Numbered from the stretch's first letter, positions 18,356 through 27,463 are shown. The stretch: DNA of 64,000 nucleotides from G963676095 sp963676095 (GCA_963676095.1 OY781040.1:4712001-4776000); one strand, 5' to 3'. Translations and numbers: made by a program. Notes: generated from the sequence alone by a model not told the origin.

Positions 18356-19081
18356 TTATTCTTCTGTTATTCTTTCTGCAGCTTCCTGGTCAAAATAAAA
18401 CACCAGCTTCCCCTTGGAGGGGTGAATATAATAAGACGGCAGGGCGAGTGCTGAATCTTTTTTCTTTATAATCTCGTAGACACGGTCTTTTTTTGAGGAT
18501 CCCGTAACCAGGAAAAACACAGCGTTTGCATTGTTTATTACTTTACCTGAGAGGGTAACTCTTTTTTGACCTGTTGTAGGGAATGTTGCTACTTCGCAGA
18601 TTTTTTCAGAATCCAGCAGTTCCATTTGGTTCGGGAAAATGGATGCCGTGTGTCCATCAGTGCCCATTCCCAGCAGGATCAGGTCGAAAACAGGGAACCC
18701 GTCTTTGGATGGTAGGGAACTTTCTATTTCATTGATGTATTGCAGGCAGGCGTCTTCCGGTGTCAGTTCTCCTTTTATCCTGTGAATAAGGGATTCTTGC
18801 GTTCCGATTTTGTTTAGAAGGTGTTCTTTTGCCATTTTGAAGTTGCTGTCATTATCTTCCGGAGGCACGCACCGTTCGTCCCCCCACCAGAAATGTATTT
18901 TCCCCCATGGAATTTTCGATGCAAACTGGTTTGACAGAACATCAAATAAAACCTGAGGAGAACTTCCCCCCGAAAGGGCTACGTTAAATTCGTCACCGGA
19001 ATAATTGCCGACAAGCTGTATCAGCTCAGCAGCTATTGCTTCCGAAGTTGCAGCAGGGGTAGGATATATCTTGATTTCCAT
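18356..19081 (-). CDS. pgl: 6-phosphogluconolactonase
   Basis: A 241-aa cytoplasmic enzyme of the DevB/NagB-like fold that hydrolyses 6-phosphogluconolactone to 6-phosphogluconate, the second step of the oxidative pentose phosphate pathway. Motifs seen are NVALSGGSSP near residue 31, the FWWGDERCVPPEDNDSN region (about 63-79) and LLGMGTDGHTASIFP (about 134-148). It lies 57 nt downstream of zwf on the same strand, so the two act in sequence and are very probably co-transcribed. A gnd gene, often next to them, is not in this window. Length is normal for the family. Confidence 0.95.
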   Translation of the reverse strand: MEIKIYPTPAATSEAIAAELIQLVGNYSGDEFNVALSGGSSPQVLFDVLSNQFASKIPWGKIHFWWGDERCVPPEDNDSNFKMAKEHLLNKIGTQESLIHRIKGELTPEDACLQYINEIESSLPSKDGFPVFDLILLGMGTDGHTASIFPNQMELLDSEKICEVATFPTTGQKRVTLSGKVINNANAVFFLVTGSSKKDRVYEIIKKKDSALALPSYYIHPSKGKLVFYFDQEAAERITEE

Positions 19082-19138
19082 TTACTTGTTTATTTTTATG
19101 AAAATTTTTATAAGATACTTACATCTTAATATTCCATT

Positions 19139-20650
19139 TCAAAGTTCGCAGTAGTTCCCGTCATCCGACAGGTTTTTGCAAGGATAACGCCATGTGCCGT
19201 CTTCCACGAGGTTGTCTGCTACATCCGGACCCCATGTGCCGGCTGGATACCCGTATACGGGGATGTCAGAATTGTTTTTCCATGCATCCAGAATCGGCTG
19301 AACATATTCCCATGCCCGTTCAACTGCGTCTCCCCTTGAGTAAAGTGTCGCATCGCCCTGCATACAGTCGAGCAACAAACGTTCATAAGCCGATGGCAGG
19401 TGAACATCAGCCAGGTCGCCGTAATGAAAATCCATGTTTACGGTCTGCACATTAAAACCAGCCCCGGGAACTTTCATCCCGAACTTAAGTAGTATGCCTT
19501 CATCTGGTTGAATCCTGATGACCAGCTGGTTGTTGGTTTGTTGGTAACCGGGGGTTTGACCAAACAGACGGTGTGGTGTCTTTTTGAAATGAATAACGAC
19601 TTCAGTGACCCGCGTCGGTAATTTTTTCCCTGTCCGGACATAAAAGGGGACGCCGCTCCATCGCCAGTTGTCGATATAAAATTTCATGGCGAAAAACGTT
19701 TCCGTCCGGCTTTCCGGGTTAACCCCATCTTCCTGGCGGTAACCTTTCACTACCTGTTTTTTTATGTGCGACTCGATATATTGTCCACGAATTACATGTT
19801 TGGCAACGTCTTCCTCTTTTATTGGCCTTAATGACTGAAATACTTTGAGCGTTTCATTTCTGATCGCATCGGCCTCGATTACGACGGGGGGTTCCATTGC
19901 GATCATACCAACAAGCTGCATCAGGTGGTTTTGTACCATATCCCGCATGGCCCCTGAGTGATCATAATATCCTCCCCGTTCTTCAACACCCAGGCTTTCC
20001 GCAGAGGTGATTTCAACATGGTGAATAAAATTCTGGTTCCAGATTGGCTCAAAAATTCCATTTGCGAAACGGGTGACCAGCATGTTTTGCACCGATTCTT
20101 TTCCAAGATAATGATCGATACGGTAAATTTGATCTTCCTCGAAATAATTGAGCAGGTTCTTGTTTAACTCACGTGCAGAAGCCAGGTCTGTGCCGAATGG
20201 TTTCTCAATGATGAGCCTGCGAAAACCATCATCCGACTTATTTAGTTCTACTGTTGCAAGGCTGGCCGGTATCTCCCCATAGAGTTTCGGTGGTGTTGAA
20301 AGATAAAAAATAAAATTTTCAGCAATTCCATTTTGTTTGGCCAGAGTTGTCAACCTATCCTTTAAAATAGGATATTCATAACTGTCTTCCGTAGCCAGTG
20401 GCTGATAATACAATTTTTTCAGAAAATCCGATATCATTGGCTGTTGTTCCTTATCCTTGGGAAGAAACTCTGCTGTCCTTTTCCTGAAGTTGTCATCCGA
20501 AAGATCAGTCCGGCTGACTCCAAGAACAGCGAATTTTTCAGGAAGCAGTTTTTGTTTGGAAAGTTCGAACAGTGCAGGAATAAGTTTCCGTTTTGTCAGG
20601 TCGCCCGAGGCCCCGAAGATGACAAGTATTTGTGGTTTTGTCTGATTCAT
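19139..20650 (-). CDS. zwf: Glucose-6-phosphate 1-dehydrogenase
   Basis: A 503-aa cytoplasmic enzyme that oxidises glucose-6-phosphate to 6-phosphogluconolactone with NADP or NAD, the entry to the oxidative pentose phosphate pathway. The N-terminal Rossmann motif is VIFGASGDLTKRKL, and the active-site segment is RIDHYLGKE near residue 177. The C-terminal half has the expected substrate-binding beta-sheet region, with YVRTGKKLP. Length and order are standard. It precedes pgl; upstream, 165 nt separate it from the phosphopantetheinyl transferase gene. Confidence 0.97.
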   Translation of the reverse strand: MNQTKPQILVIFGASGDLTKRKLIPALFELSKQKLLPEKFAVLGVSRTDLSDDNFRKRTAEFLPKDKEQQPMISDFLKKLYYQPLATEDSYEYPILKDRLTTLAKQNGIAENFIFYLSTPPKLYGEIPASLATVELNKSDDGFRRLIIEKPFGTDLASARELNKNLLNYFEEDQIYRIDHYLGKESVQNMLVTRFANGIFEPIWNQNFIHHVEITSAESLGVEERGGYYDHSGAMRDMVQNHLMQLVGMIAMEPPVVIEADAIRNETLKVFQSLRPIKEEDVAKHVIRGQYIESHIKKQVVKGYRQEDGVNPESRTETFFAMKFYIDNWRWSGVPFYVRTGKKLPTRVTEVVIHFKKTPHRLFGQTPGYQQTNNQLVIRIQPDEGILLKFGMKVPGAGFNVQTVNMDFHYGDLADVHLPSAYERLLLDCMQGDATLYSRGDAVERAWEYVQPILDAWKNNSDIPVYGYPAGTWGPDVADNLVEDGTWRYPCKNLSDDGNYCEL

Positions 20651-20815
20651 GTGTTAGCCAATTGCTTTTGTAGTCTTTTGTTTCGTAAACATACTGAACG
20701 TTTGCGGCCCATTCTCTCGTACGGAGAAAGGCCCCCTTTCTGTTTTTATTACTCAGGTTTTCACAAATAAACAAGTAAAGCCCTTTTATGTTTTTGGGCG
20801 ATGAATTTCTTTCTG

Positions 20816-21448
20816 TTATTCTCCTGTGAGGTAGACGATGATTTGGTCGTCTATTTCAAAATGGTGTACCTCATATATTTCCTGTTTACTTCCGGCATTT
20901 AACCGGGCGTATGTTTTTCCTGTTATGTCTTTTGCGATCCGTATTTGCTCTGAGAAACTGATCCCGGGCACTCCTCCAGCTTTATAAACAGCTTCCTTGA
21001 TACACCAAAACAGCCCATGTCCGTTGGAAATAGAATATGCCAGTTCTATTTCATCTTCCGAAAGATATTTGTTTTGAACACGAATGAAATTCCGTGTCGA
21101 ATTTTCAATGTCCATGCCAACCCTGTATTTTTTATGCAGAAAGATCCCTGCTAATTTATCCGAATGGCTGATGCTGATATTTTTATAGCCTTGGGAGCCG
21201 AATTTAAGTTCCGGCTGGCCTGCTTCTGAATAAGTCAATATTTCAGACGGACATGAGATGTTCAACATAACCCTTATTGTCAGCCATTCTTTTTGCCTTC
21301 TGTTACTGGTAATTTTTTTGAATTGGTCATTCATTGTATTCTTTGGCAGCATGCTGGTTAAAATATCCGGCGTTTCCGTCATTTGCCACAACATCAGCAG
21401 TCCTTCCCCTATTTCTGTTTTTTTGATTAGTGGCATTATCTTGTCCAT
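20816..21448 (-). CDS. 4'-phosphopantetheinyl transferase superfamily protein
   Basis: A 210-aa enzyme expected to transfer the phosphopantetheine arm of CoA to a carrier protein. The two family motifs are present: VGMDIEN (GxDxE, magnesium binding) near residue 112 and the WCIKEAVYKAGG stretch near residue 148. N-terminal and C-terminal halves show the pseudo-dimeric Sfp arrangement, with ISISHS near residue 94. Its start overlaps the end of gldD by 13 nt, so translation is probably coupled. The target carrier protein cannot be inferred; in Bacteroidota this gene commonly follows gldD. Confidence 0.88.
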   Translation of the reverse strand: MDKIMPLIKKTEIGEGLLMLWQMTETPDILTSMLPKNTMNDQFKKITSNRRQKEWLTIRVMLNISCPSEILTYSEAGQPELKFGSQGYKNISISHSDKLAGIFLHKKYRVGMDIENSTRNFIRVQNKYLSEDEIELAYSISNGHGLFWCIKEAVYKAGGVPGISFSEQIRIAKDITGKTYARLNAGSKQEIYEVHHFEIDDQIIVYLTGE

Positions 21449-22005
21449 TTAGTCGTTTCAATCAGGTGAATGATGTCTGTTTTCAAAAACCGTATCACCG
21501 GGCTGAGCGAATCAATGTTGGGAATTTCCCTGATGTAAAGAGCCCCCCTGAGAAAATTACGGGTACTGTCGGTCAGGTAAAATTGGATTGGCGACGCAGC
21601 ATTACCCTCTATATAGTAGATGGTCCCGAATACTTTTTCTTTTGGATTTAAATACAGTTTTTCTTCAATGGCATCAGCTTTTACAGAATGGTCATAGGCC
21701 AGTTTTCGCGAATCTTCTATGTATTTCTCCAGGTTATTCTTTATTTCAGAGTAGGTGATGTGAAGGGTCGCCTTGTTAGCAGGTGTAACGATATTAATCC
21801 AGTAAGGTCCTGAAAATTTTTCGGTATCCTTCGCTGCTTTCGAATAATCAGCAATTTCGAACGTATAAGGTAGGCCGGTTTTCAGGGAATGATATGATTT
21901 TTCAGGAAATGATATCCTGAAATATCCATATGGTTTAGGCGTGTATTTATGATGACAGGCATTAACAATGATGGCCAGGCAAAAAAAACACATCAATTTC
22001 TTCAT
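21436..22005 (-). CDS. gldD: Gliding motility lipoprotein GldD
   Basis: A 189-aa lipoprotein with a short signal ending IIVNAC (Cys17). The conserved GldD start of the mature protein (YTPKPYGYFRISFP) is present, with family segments such as GPYWINIVTP and FLRGALYI. In Flavobacterium johnsoniae GldD is required for gliding, but relatives are widespread in Bacteroidota that do not glide, so motility should not be inferred from this gene. It lies 122 nt downstream of gldE and overlaps the phosphopantetheinyl transferase gene; the order mutY-ssb-gldE-gldD is a conserved Bacteroidota block. Confidence 0.93.
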   Translation of the reverse strand: MKKLMCFFCLAIIVNACHHKYTPKPYGYFRISFPEKSYHSLKTGLPYTFEIADYSKAAKDTEKFSGPYWINIVTPANKATLHITYSEIKNNLEKYIEDSRKLAYDHSVKADAIEEKLYLNPKEKVFGTIYYIEGNAASPIQFYLTDSTRNFLRGALYIREIPNIDSLSPVIRFLKTDIIHLIETTKWTR

Positions 22006-22127
22006 AGTTCCATTTTATACATCTACTTAATGTACGTAAAATAATATTGGACCAACCATCTGTTTTAATATTGAAAAAGATAGGTCCATACAAAATAATA
22101 AATAGACAGTTATCATTTAAGAACCAG

Positions 22128-23450
22128 TTAGTTGATCTCGACTCTTATTTTTTTGATGCGCCGGTTGTCAACCGCATCGATAGAAAAAGTGAAATTTTTG
22201 CATTCAATCTTTTCATTCAGAGCCGGAATTTCTCCTTTAATCTCAAGAATCAGTCCGGCAAGGGTATCTGCATCTCCTTTACAATCGTTAAAAATGTTGC
22301 TGTCACAGCCAGTAATCCTGTAAAAGTCATTTAGCATGATCTTGCCGTCAAAAAGATACTTGTTATCACTTATTTTTGTGGAATAGTGCTCGTCCTCGTC
22401 AAACTCGTCGAGAATATCACCCACGATCTCTTCGAGGATATCTTCCAGGGTAACGATCCCAGAACTGCCACCGTATTCATCGACAACGATAGCCATATGT
22501 ACCTTGTTTTTTTGAAATTCTTCCAGGAGGTCGTCAATCTTTTTAGTCTCGGGAACATAAAAAGGGGGCCTGATAATAGATTGCCAGCGAAAAGTATCCC
22601 GTTTATGAATGTAAGGAAGAAGGTCCTTTGTATATAAAATTCCCCGGATATTATCGAAAGATCCTGAGCATACCGGGATCCTCGAATATCCCGAGTCATT
22701 GATTACATTAATTACTTTTTCGAATGAATCTTTCAGGTCAAGAGCGACAACATCCACCCTTGAGTGCATGATTTCCTCCGCGTTTTTGTTCCCGAAATTT
22801 ACGATCCCCTCCAGAATTTCCTTATCTTCATAAATCTCGTCCCCGGTGGTCAGTTCCAGTGCCTGCGACAGTTCGTCTACTGAAATATTTTGGTTGTGAT
22901 GGTTCTGTACCCTTTTGTTGATGAACGAAGAGGAATAGATCAGTATCGAATTGACAGGTCTGAACACGCGCTCCAGAACATGCAGCGGTAAAGCCATAAG
23001 CCGGGCAACCTTTACAGAATAGCGGTTGGCATATATTTTTGGAATGATCTCCCCGAACAACAGCAGGAAAAAGGTAACGATGACAATCTGAAAAATATAT
23101 CCCAGTGTTTGTGCTTCTGAGAAATCCAGTAGCATGTTGGTCGCATAGGTAGACAAGATAACAATGCCTATATTGACAAAATTATTGGCCACCAGAATGG
23201 TAGCCAATAATTTTTCCGGATTGTCCAGGTTCTGACGAATAAACAAGGAATACTTATCCTTTTTTTTCTCCAGCCTTAGTTTATCTTTGGGGCTCATGGA
23301 GAAATAGGCTACTTCGGATCCCGAAACCAGTGCAGACGTGATCAGAAGTACCACAATGCAAAAGATACTGGTTAAAGTAGCTGTTGTTATCGGGCGAAAA
23401 TGGACAGCCCAGCTTAATGCAATAAAATCAGGTAACGGATCTGTTTCCAA
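22128..23450 (-). CDS. gldE: Gliding-motility-associated membrane protein GldE (CNNM/CorC-type, CBS domains)
   Basis: A 440-aa inner-membrane protein. An N-terminal DUF21/CNNM membrane domain (about 20-205, at least three hydrophobic segments, with SGSEVAYFSM) is followed by a CBS pair (about 220-345) and a CorC/HlyC C-terminal domain (about 355-435). The CBS region includes VDEYGGSSGIVTLEDILEEI near residue 330. Proteins of this architecture are linked to divalent cation transport, and GldE supports gliding in Flavobacterium. The gene is 19 nt downstream of ssb, so it sits in the same transcript. Confidence 0.93.
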   Translation of the reverse strand: METDPLPDFIALSWAVHFRPITTATLTSIFCIVVLLITSALVSGSEVAYFSMSPKDKLRLEKKKDKYSLFIRQNLDNPEKLLATILVANNFVNIGIVILSTYATNMLLDFSEAQTLGYIFQIVIVTFFLLLFGEIIPKIYANRYSVKVARLMALPLHVLERVFRPVNSILIYSSSFINKRVQNHHNQNISVDELSQALELTTGDEIYEDKEILEGIVNFGNKNAEEIMHSRVDVVALDLKDSFEKVINVINDSGYSRIPVCSGSFDNIRGILYTKDLLPYIHKRDTFRWQSIIRPPFYVPETKKIDDLLEEFQKNKVHMAIVVDEYGGSSGIVTLEDILEEIVGDILDEFDEDEHYSTKISDNKYLFDGKIMLNDFYRITGCDSNIFNDCKGDADTLAGLILEIKGEIPALNEKIECKNFTFSIDAVDNRRIKKIRVEIN

Positions 23451-23469
23451 CTAATCTTTCTTTAGGTTA

Positions 23470-23898
23470 CTAAAAAGGCAAATCATCTTCATTCGACGGA
23501 CTAAAGTCCGGTTCGTTGACATTATTTGCCGGTTCATTAGAAGGAGGTGCAGTACGCTCTGCATTCCTGTTGCCACCACCCAGCATCTCAAAATTATCGG
23601 CATAGATTTCTGTTGTATACCTTTTATTCCCGTCCTTATCGTCCCAGGCTCTGGTACGTATCCTGCCTTCTATATACAACTTATCTCCTTTTTTTACATA
23701 CTGCTCGGCTACTTTGGCCAAACCTCTCCACACAACAATATTATGCCATTCTGTAGTTGTTACTTTTTCTCCGCTTTTCGCGGTGTAACTTTCAGAAGTG
23801 GCCAGTGTGAAGTTTGCTACGGTTACGTCTTTGTCGAGATGCCGGACTTCCGGGTCCCGACCTACATTTCCAATTAAGATTACTTTATTAACTGCCAT
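23470..23898 (-). CDS. ssb: Single-stranded DNA-binding protein
   Basis: A 142-aa SSB. The OB-fold (about 1-108) has the normal N-terminus AVNKVILIGNVGRDPEVR and internal TEWHNIVVWRGLAK. A short flexible linker leads to the acidic tail EDDLPF, the tip that recruits repair and replication proteins. It is in the mutY-ssb-gldE block. Bases 23899-24127 between mutY and ssb hold only AT-rich sequence. Confidence 0.97.
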   Translation of the reverse strand: MAVNKVILIGNVGRDPEVRHLDKDVTVANFTLATSESYTAKSGEKVTTTEWHNIVVWRGLAKVAEQYVKKGDKLYIEGRIRTRAWDDKDGNKRYTTEIYADNFEMLGGGNRNAERTAPPSNEPANNVNEPDFSPSNEDDLPF

Positions 23899-24127
23899 CT
23901 TTTAATATTTTATGGTATGGAATAATAAATTTATGAAATTATTCCTTTAAAAAAAGAATAGGAAAGGGACAACTTCATGAAGGCATCGTTTTTTATGACG
24001 AACCGTACTTATTTTATATATGAACGAATACTTATTATTAAAAACATAATAAGTTATATATCAATATTTTCTAATTATGTTTTGTTGAAATTTTGCTGAT
24101 CTTTGTTTATTTCAACAAGTGCGTTTA

Positions 24128-25204
24128 TCATTCCATACCTATTTTTTCCAATTCCCGTTCTATTGGTTTTGGAACAGCAAAGTTAAAAATATCTTTTTTA
24201 TTTACTTTTAGCAAATCAGCAAGCTTGTTTTTTTTGTTGTCGGCTATCATGTAAATAAAACGGTAATAGATATTTTGATGACTAAGCACTTGCTTTTTCC
24301 ACAAAGTTGTTTTTATAATTTCAAATTTTTCCATGCCGGGGTATGTTCTTACCAGTTTTTCCGAATCTGTCATGTCCGTTTTTTTATCTTTTTCAATGAG
24401 GGGAAATTCATAAAGGTTCCTCCAGATATCGTTTCCTGTTCTTTTTTTCAAATAGACAGATCCTTTATCCAGGATGACGAGATAATTGAAATATCTGAAC
24501 CTGTTTTTTTGCTTTTCTCCTTTTATAGGAAGTTTTTCAACCATTGAAGAGTCAAAAGCGATGCAGCGGCTTTTAAAAATGCATTTCCGGCAGTCCGGAT
24601 TTTTAGGGGTGCAATACAGAGCCCCGAATTCCATTAATGCCTGGTTATATTCGCCAGGTTTTTCTTTATTCATCAACGAATTTGCCAATAGACTGAATTC
24701 CTTTTTTCCTGTGGTGCTGTCGATAGGGGTAGTTATTCCGAAAAACCGGGAAAGGACACGGTAAACATTGCCATCTACTACCGCATGCGGCTTTTCATAA
24801 GAAATAGAGGAAATGGCAGCTGCCGTGTATTCACCGATTCCTTTTAATTTTAATAGATCATCGTACGATGAAGGAAACTTTCCCTGCCATTTGCAAACAA
24901 CTTCCTGTGCTGTCTTATGCATGTTCCTGGCCCTGGAGTAATAGCCAAGTCCTTGCCATAATTTTAGGATCTCATCTTCCCCTGCACTGGCAAAATCTTC
25001 AACCGTGGGGTATTTTTCTATGAATTTAACGTAATAAGAGAGTCCTTGGTCAACTCTCGTTTGTTGCAAAATAATTTCGGAAAGCCATATCGCATATGGG
25101 TCTTTCGTTTTTCTCCAGGGGAGTTCTCTCTTATTTATGGTATACCAGCCCAACAAATCTTTACAAAAATCAACCATTTTATCATTAAGTTCTTTAGAAT
25201 CCAT
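24128..25204 (-). CDS. mutY: A/G-specific adenine DNA glycosylase
   Basis: About 358 aa. MutY removes adenine mispaired with 8-oxoguanine. The catalytic HhH-GPD region includes the family start RELPWRKTKDPYAIW, the loop IILQQTRV, the hairpin LKGIGEYTAAAI and the catalytic Asp segment VDGNVYRVL. A [4Fe-4S] cluster motif follows, with Cys spacing C-x6-C-x2-C-x5-C near residue 205. The C-terminal NUDIX-like domain reads the 8-oxoG strand. I chose the ATG at 25204 because it places about 28 residues before LPW, as in other MutY proteins; an in-frame ATG at 25255 would add 17 residues. It is divergent from the HU gene. Confidence 0.93.
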   Translation of the reverse strand: MDSKELNDKMVDFCKDLLGWYTINKRELPWRKTKDPYAIWLSEIILQQTRVDQGLSYYVKFIEKYPTVEDFASAGEDEILKLWQGLGYYSRARNMHKTAQEVVCKWQGKFPSSYDDLLKLKGIGEYTAAAISSISYEKPHAVVDGNVYRVLSRFFGITTPIDSTTGKKEFSLLANSLMNKEKPGEYNQALMEFGALYCTPKNPDCRKCIFKSRCIAFDSSMVEKLPIKGEKQKNRFRYFNYLVILDKGSVYLKKRTGNDIWRNLYEFPLIEKDKKTDMTDSEKLVRTYPGMEKFEIIKTTLWKKQVLSHQNIYYRFIYMIADNKKNKLADLLKVNKKDIFNFAVPKPIERELEKIGME

Positions 25205-25307
25205 GAAATATAAATCCACGGGCGAAATCTCCGATAAATACTGGGATATAATCATCCGGGAACGTCATATTTTGACCTAAAATTTTAATATATAATTACA
25301 TGAAATA

Positions 25308-25315
25308 CAAAAATA
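25308..25315 (-). promoter_or_regulatory. Candidate -7 promoter box for mutY
   Basis: Read on the minus strand this is TATTTTTG, a fit to TAnnTTTG, about 100 nt before the preferred mutY start and 53 nt before the upstream alternative. It lies close to the divergent HU box. Confidence 0.35.
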
Positions 25316-25351
25316 ATTCAATTCTGATAGTTCTAGTTCTCAAATAATTTT

Positions 25352-25359
25352 TATTTTTG
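25352..25359 (+). promoter_or_regulatory. Candidate -7 promoter box for the HU gene
   Basis: TATTTTTG fits TAnnTTTG and lies 52 nt before the HU start. No clear -33 TTTG at 19 nt spacing. Confidence 0.4.
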
Positions 25360-25411
25360 CACACCGATTAGTTGGGAAATATAATTTATTGAAAACTAAA
25401 TATTTTAAGAG

Positions 25412-25696
25412 ATGACTAAAGCAGATATCGTTAACGAGATTAGCAAAAACACAGGAATCGAAAAAGTTACTGTACAGAAAGCTGTTGAAGCTTTTATGGA
25501 AACTGTAAAAGATTCATTAACCGAAGGAAGAAATGTATATCTTCGTGGTTTCGGCAGTTTTATAGTAAAGAAGAGAGCAGAAAAAACTGCCCGGAATATC
25601 TCAAAAAATACGACAATTATTATCCCTGAACATTTCATCCCGTCTTTTAAGCCGGCTAAAACGTTCGTATCTCAGGTTAAAGAAGTAAAAAAATAA
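25412..25696 (+). CDS. HU family DNA-binding protein
   Basis: A 94-aa nucleoid protein of the HU/IHF fold, which binds and bends DNA as a dimer. The start MTKADIVNEISKNTGI and the DNA-arm region FGSFIVKKRAEKTARN are typical. The usual GRNP arm tip is not conserved: the arm reads SKNTTIIIPEH before the FKPAK end motif. The gene begins a conserved Bacteroidota block with the 30-aa basic protein (4 nt later) and RNase G. Confidence 0.95.
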   Translation: MTKADIVNEISKNTGIEKVTVQKAVEAFMETVKDSLTEGRNVYLRGFGSFIVKKRAEKTARNISKNTTIIIPEHFIPSFKPAKTFVSQVKEVKK

Positions 25697-25700
25697 CATT

Positions 25701-25793
25701 ATGCCAAGCGGAAAAAAAAGAAAGAGACATAAGATGTCCACGCATAAGCGTAAAAAAAGACTACGTAAAAACAGACATAAGAAGAAGAAATAG
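25701..25793 (+). CDS. 30-residue highly basic protein (AURKAIP1/COX24-type, mS38/bS22-like)
   Basis: This very small gene starts with an ATG 4 nt after the HU stop codon and ends at the TAG at 25791-25793. The product starts MPSGKKRKRHKM and is almost entirely Lys, Arg and His, with the core THKRKKRLRKNRHKKK. This matches the small Bacteroidota proteins placed in the AURKAIP1/COX24 (DUF1713) family, related to mitochondrial ribosomal protein mS38. A role in the small ribosomal subunit is inferred from that family. Its position between HU and rng is conserved in the phylum as I remember it. A terminator-type hairpin follows 22 nt after the stop. Confidence 0.85.
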   Translation: MPSGKKRKRHKMSTHKRKKRLRKNRHKKKK

Positions 25794-25815
25794 CTTTTCT
25801 GATATGTTCTGTTGA

Positions 25816-25850
25816 TTAAACCTAAAGTGCGGAAAGTGCTTTAGGTTTAA
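25816..25850 (+). terminator. Hairpin after the HU / small-protein transcript
   Basis: A perfect 12-bp stem (25816-25827 with 25839-25850) and an 11-nt loop, followed by a short T-rich stretch. It may end or thin out transcription before rng. Confidence 0.6.
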
Positions 25851-25862
25851 TCTGTTTTATTA

Positions 25863-25879
25863 GGCGGATTTTATCCGCC
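25863..25879 (+). promoter_or_regulatory. Short hairpin in the rng leader
   Basis: GGCGGAT (25863-25869) pairs with ATCCGCC (25873-25879) 23 nt before the rng GTG start. There is no T run after it, so it looks more like a leader structure than a terminator. Confidence 0.35.
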
Positions 25880-25902
25880 CTAAATTCAAATAAAAAAACG
25901 TT

Positions 25903-27453
25903 GTGAGTAGCGATCTAATTATTGATGTCACTCCCTCGGAAGTTGTTATTGCATTATTGGAAAATAAACGCTTAGTTGAACTGACAAGGGAAAAAAGCGG
26001 AGCAAAATTTGCAGTTGGCGATATTTATCTTGCCAGGGTGAAAAAAATAATGCCGAGCTTAAACGCTGCATTCATCGACGTTGGGTATGAAAAAGATGCT
26101 TTTTTGCATTATCTCGACATGGGGCCGCAATTTTCAACTTTAGGTAAGTTCATGAAAATTGCCAGTTCTAGGAAGAACCGTATTTCTTCGTTATCGAAAA
26201 TTAATTCCGAGCCCGATATTAATAAAGAGGGCAAAATTACGGAAGTATTGAAAGCAGGGCAGAATATTTTGGTCCAAATTGCGAAAGAACCCATTTCAAC
26301 CAAAGGACCAAGGCTGACTTCCGAGTTATCGCTTGCAGGCAGAAATTTGGTTTTAATGCCTTTTAGTGAGAAAGTAAGCGTCTCTCAGAAAATCAGTTCT
26401 GCTGAAGAAAAAAACAGGCTGAAGAAGTTAATTCAAAGTATCAGACCGAAGAAATATGGTGTTATTGTCCGGACCGTTGCAGAGGGAAAACGTGTAGCGG
26501 AACTCGATCAGGAACTAAAAAAACTTGTTGCCAAGTTTGAAACAATATTCCAAAAATTAAAGAAAGCCACCGCCCCATCTTTAATTGTTGGCGAAATTGA
26601 CCGGACTACGGCCCTGTTGAGGGATATTTACAACCCGAACTTCAACAGTATCATCGTGAATGATGTTGAAGTTGCCGAAGATATTGCAGAGTACCTTGGA
26701 ACAATCGACCCTGAAAAAAAGAAAATTGTAAAGGAATATAAAGGCGGTCAGCCTATGTTCGAACATTTTGGGATCGATAAACAGGTAAAATCGTTATTTG
26801 GAAAGACTGTTTCGTTTAAAAACGGTGCCTATCTGATCATTGAACACACGGAAGCTTTTCACGTAATCGACGTGAATAGCGGAAATCGGTCGAAGGCCGG
26901 GATCGATCAGGAGACTAATGCACTGGAAGTAAACCTCGCTGCTGCAGAGGAAATAGCACGACAATTGAGGTTGAGGGACATGGGCGGCATTATTGTTATC
27001 GATTTTATCGATATGCATGTTGCTGAAAACCGACAAAAGGTTTATGAACGTATGAAGGAGGTGATGTCCTCAGATCGCACCAAACACAATATTTTGCCTT
27101 TGAGCAAGTTTTGTTTGATGCAGATCACCCGTCAGCGGGTTCGCCCCGAAGAGCATGTTGAGACTGCTGAGGTCTGTCCTACGTGCCGGGGAACAGGTAA
27201 AGTCACTCCTGCAATTCTCTTTACTGATGAACTTGACCATAAAGTCAATTATATTTTTTCAGATCTGAACAAAAAGAAATTGACATTGAAAGTTCATCCA
27301 TATGTAGCTGCATTTCTGACCAAGGGCCTCTGGTCTCCAAGTAGGAAATGGGCTTTTAAATATTTCAGAAGAATAGTTGTCGAAGGAATAAATTCATATA
27401 GTCTTCTGGAATATCACTTCTTCGACGAAAATATGGAAGAAATTATTCTTTAA
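25903..27453 (+). CDS. rng: Ribonuclease E/G family endoribonuclease
   Basis: A 516-aa cytoplasmic endonuclease that cleaves single-stranded, AU-rich RNA in rRNA processing and mRNA decay. It starts at a GTG that gives the family N-terminus. An S1 RNA-binding domain lies at about 37-130. The DNase-I-like catalytic domain has the two magnesium-binding aspartates in HVIDVNSG and VIDFIDMHV. A zinc-link motif CPTCRGTG near residue 425 joins subunits. The length and lack of a long C-terminal scaffold place it nearer RNase G than RNase E. A hairpin in its leader could allow self-control, as is known for RNase E in other bacteria; that is inference. Confidence 0.95.
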   Translation: MSSDLIIDVTPSEVVIALLENKRLVELTREKSGAKFAVGDIYLARVKKIMPSLNAAFIDVGYEKDAFLHYLDMGPQFSTLGKFMKIASSRKNRISSLSKINSEPDINKEGKITEVLKAGQNILVQIAKEPISTKGPRLTSELSLAGRNLVLMPFSEKVSVSQKISSAEEKNRLKKLIQSIRPKKYGVIVRTVAEGKRVAELDQELKKLVAKFETIFQKLKKATAPSLIVGEIDRTTALLRDIYNPNFNSIIVNDVEVAEDIAEYLGTIDPEKKKIVKEYKGGQPMFEHFGIDKQVKSLFGKTVSFKNGAYLIIEHTEAFHVIDVNSGNRSKAGIDQETNALEVNLAAAEEIARQLRLRDMGGIIVIDFIDMHVAENRQKVYERMKEVMSSDRTKHNILPLSKFCLMQITRQRVRPEEHVETAEVCPTCRGTGKVTPAILFTDELDHKVNYIFSDLNKKKLTLKVHPYVAAFLTKGLWSPSRKWAFKYFRRIVVEGINSYSLLEYHFFDENMEEIIL

Positions 27454-27463
27454 TTATAGTAAG

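Noticed and set aside
21436..23450. Proof of gliding motility from gldD and gldE
   Set aside because: These two genes persist in non-gliding Bacteroidota, and the core gldKLMN genes are not in the window.
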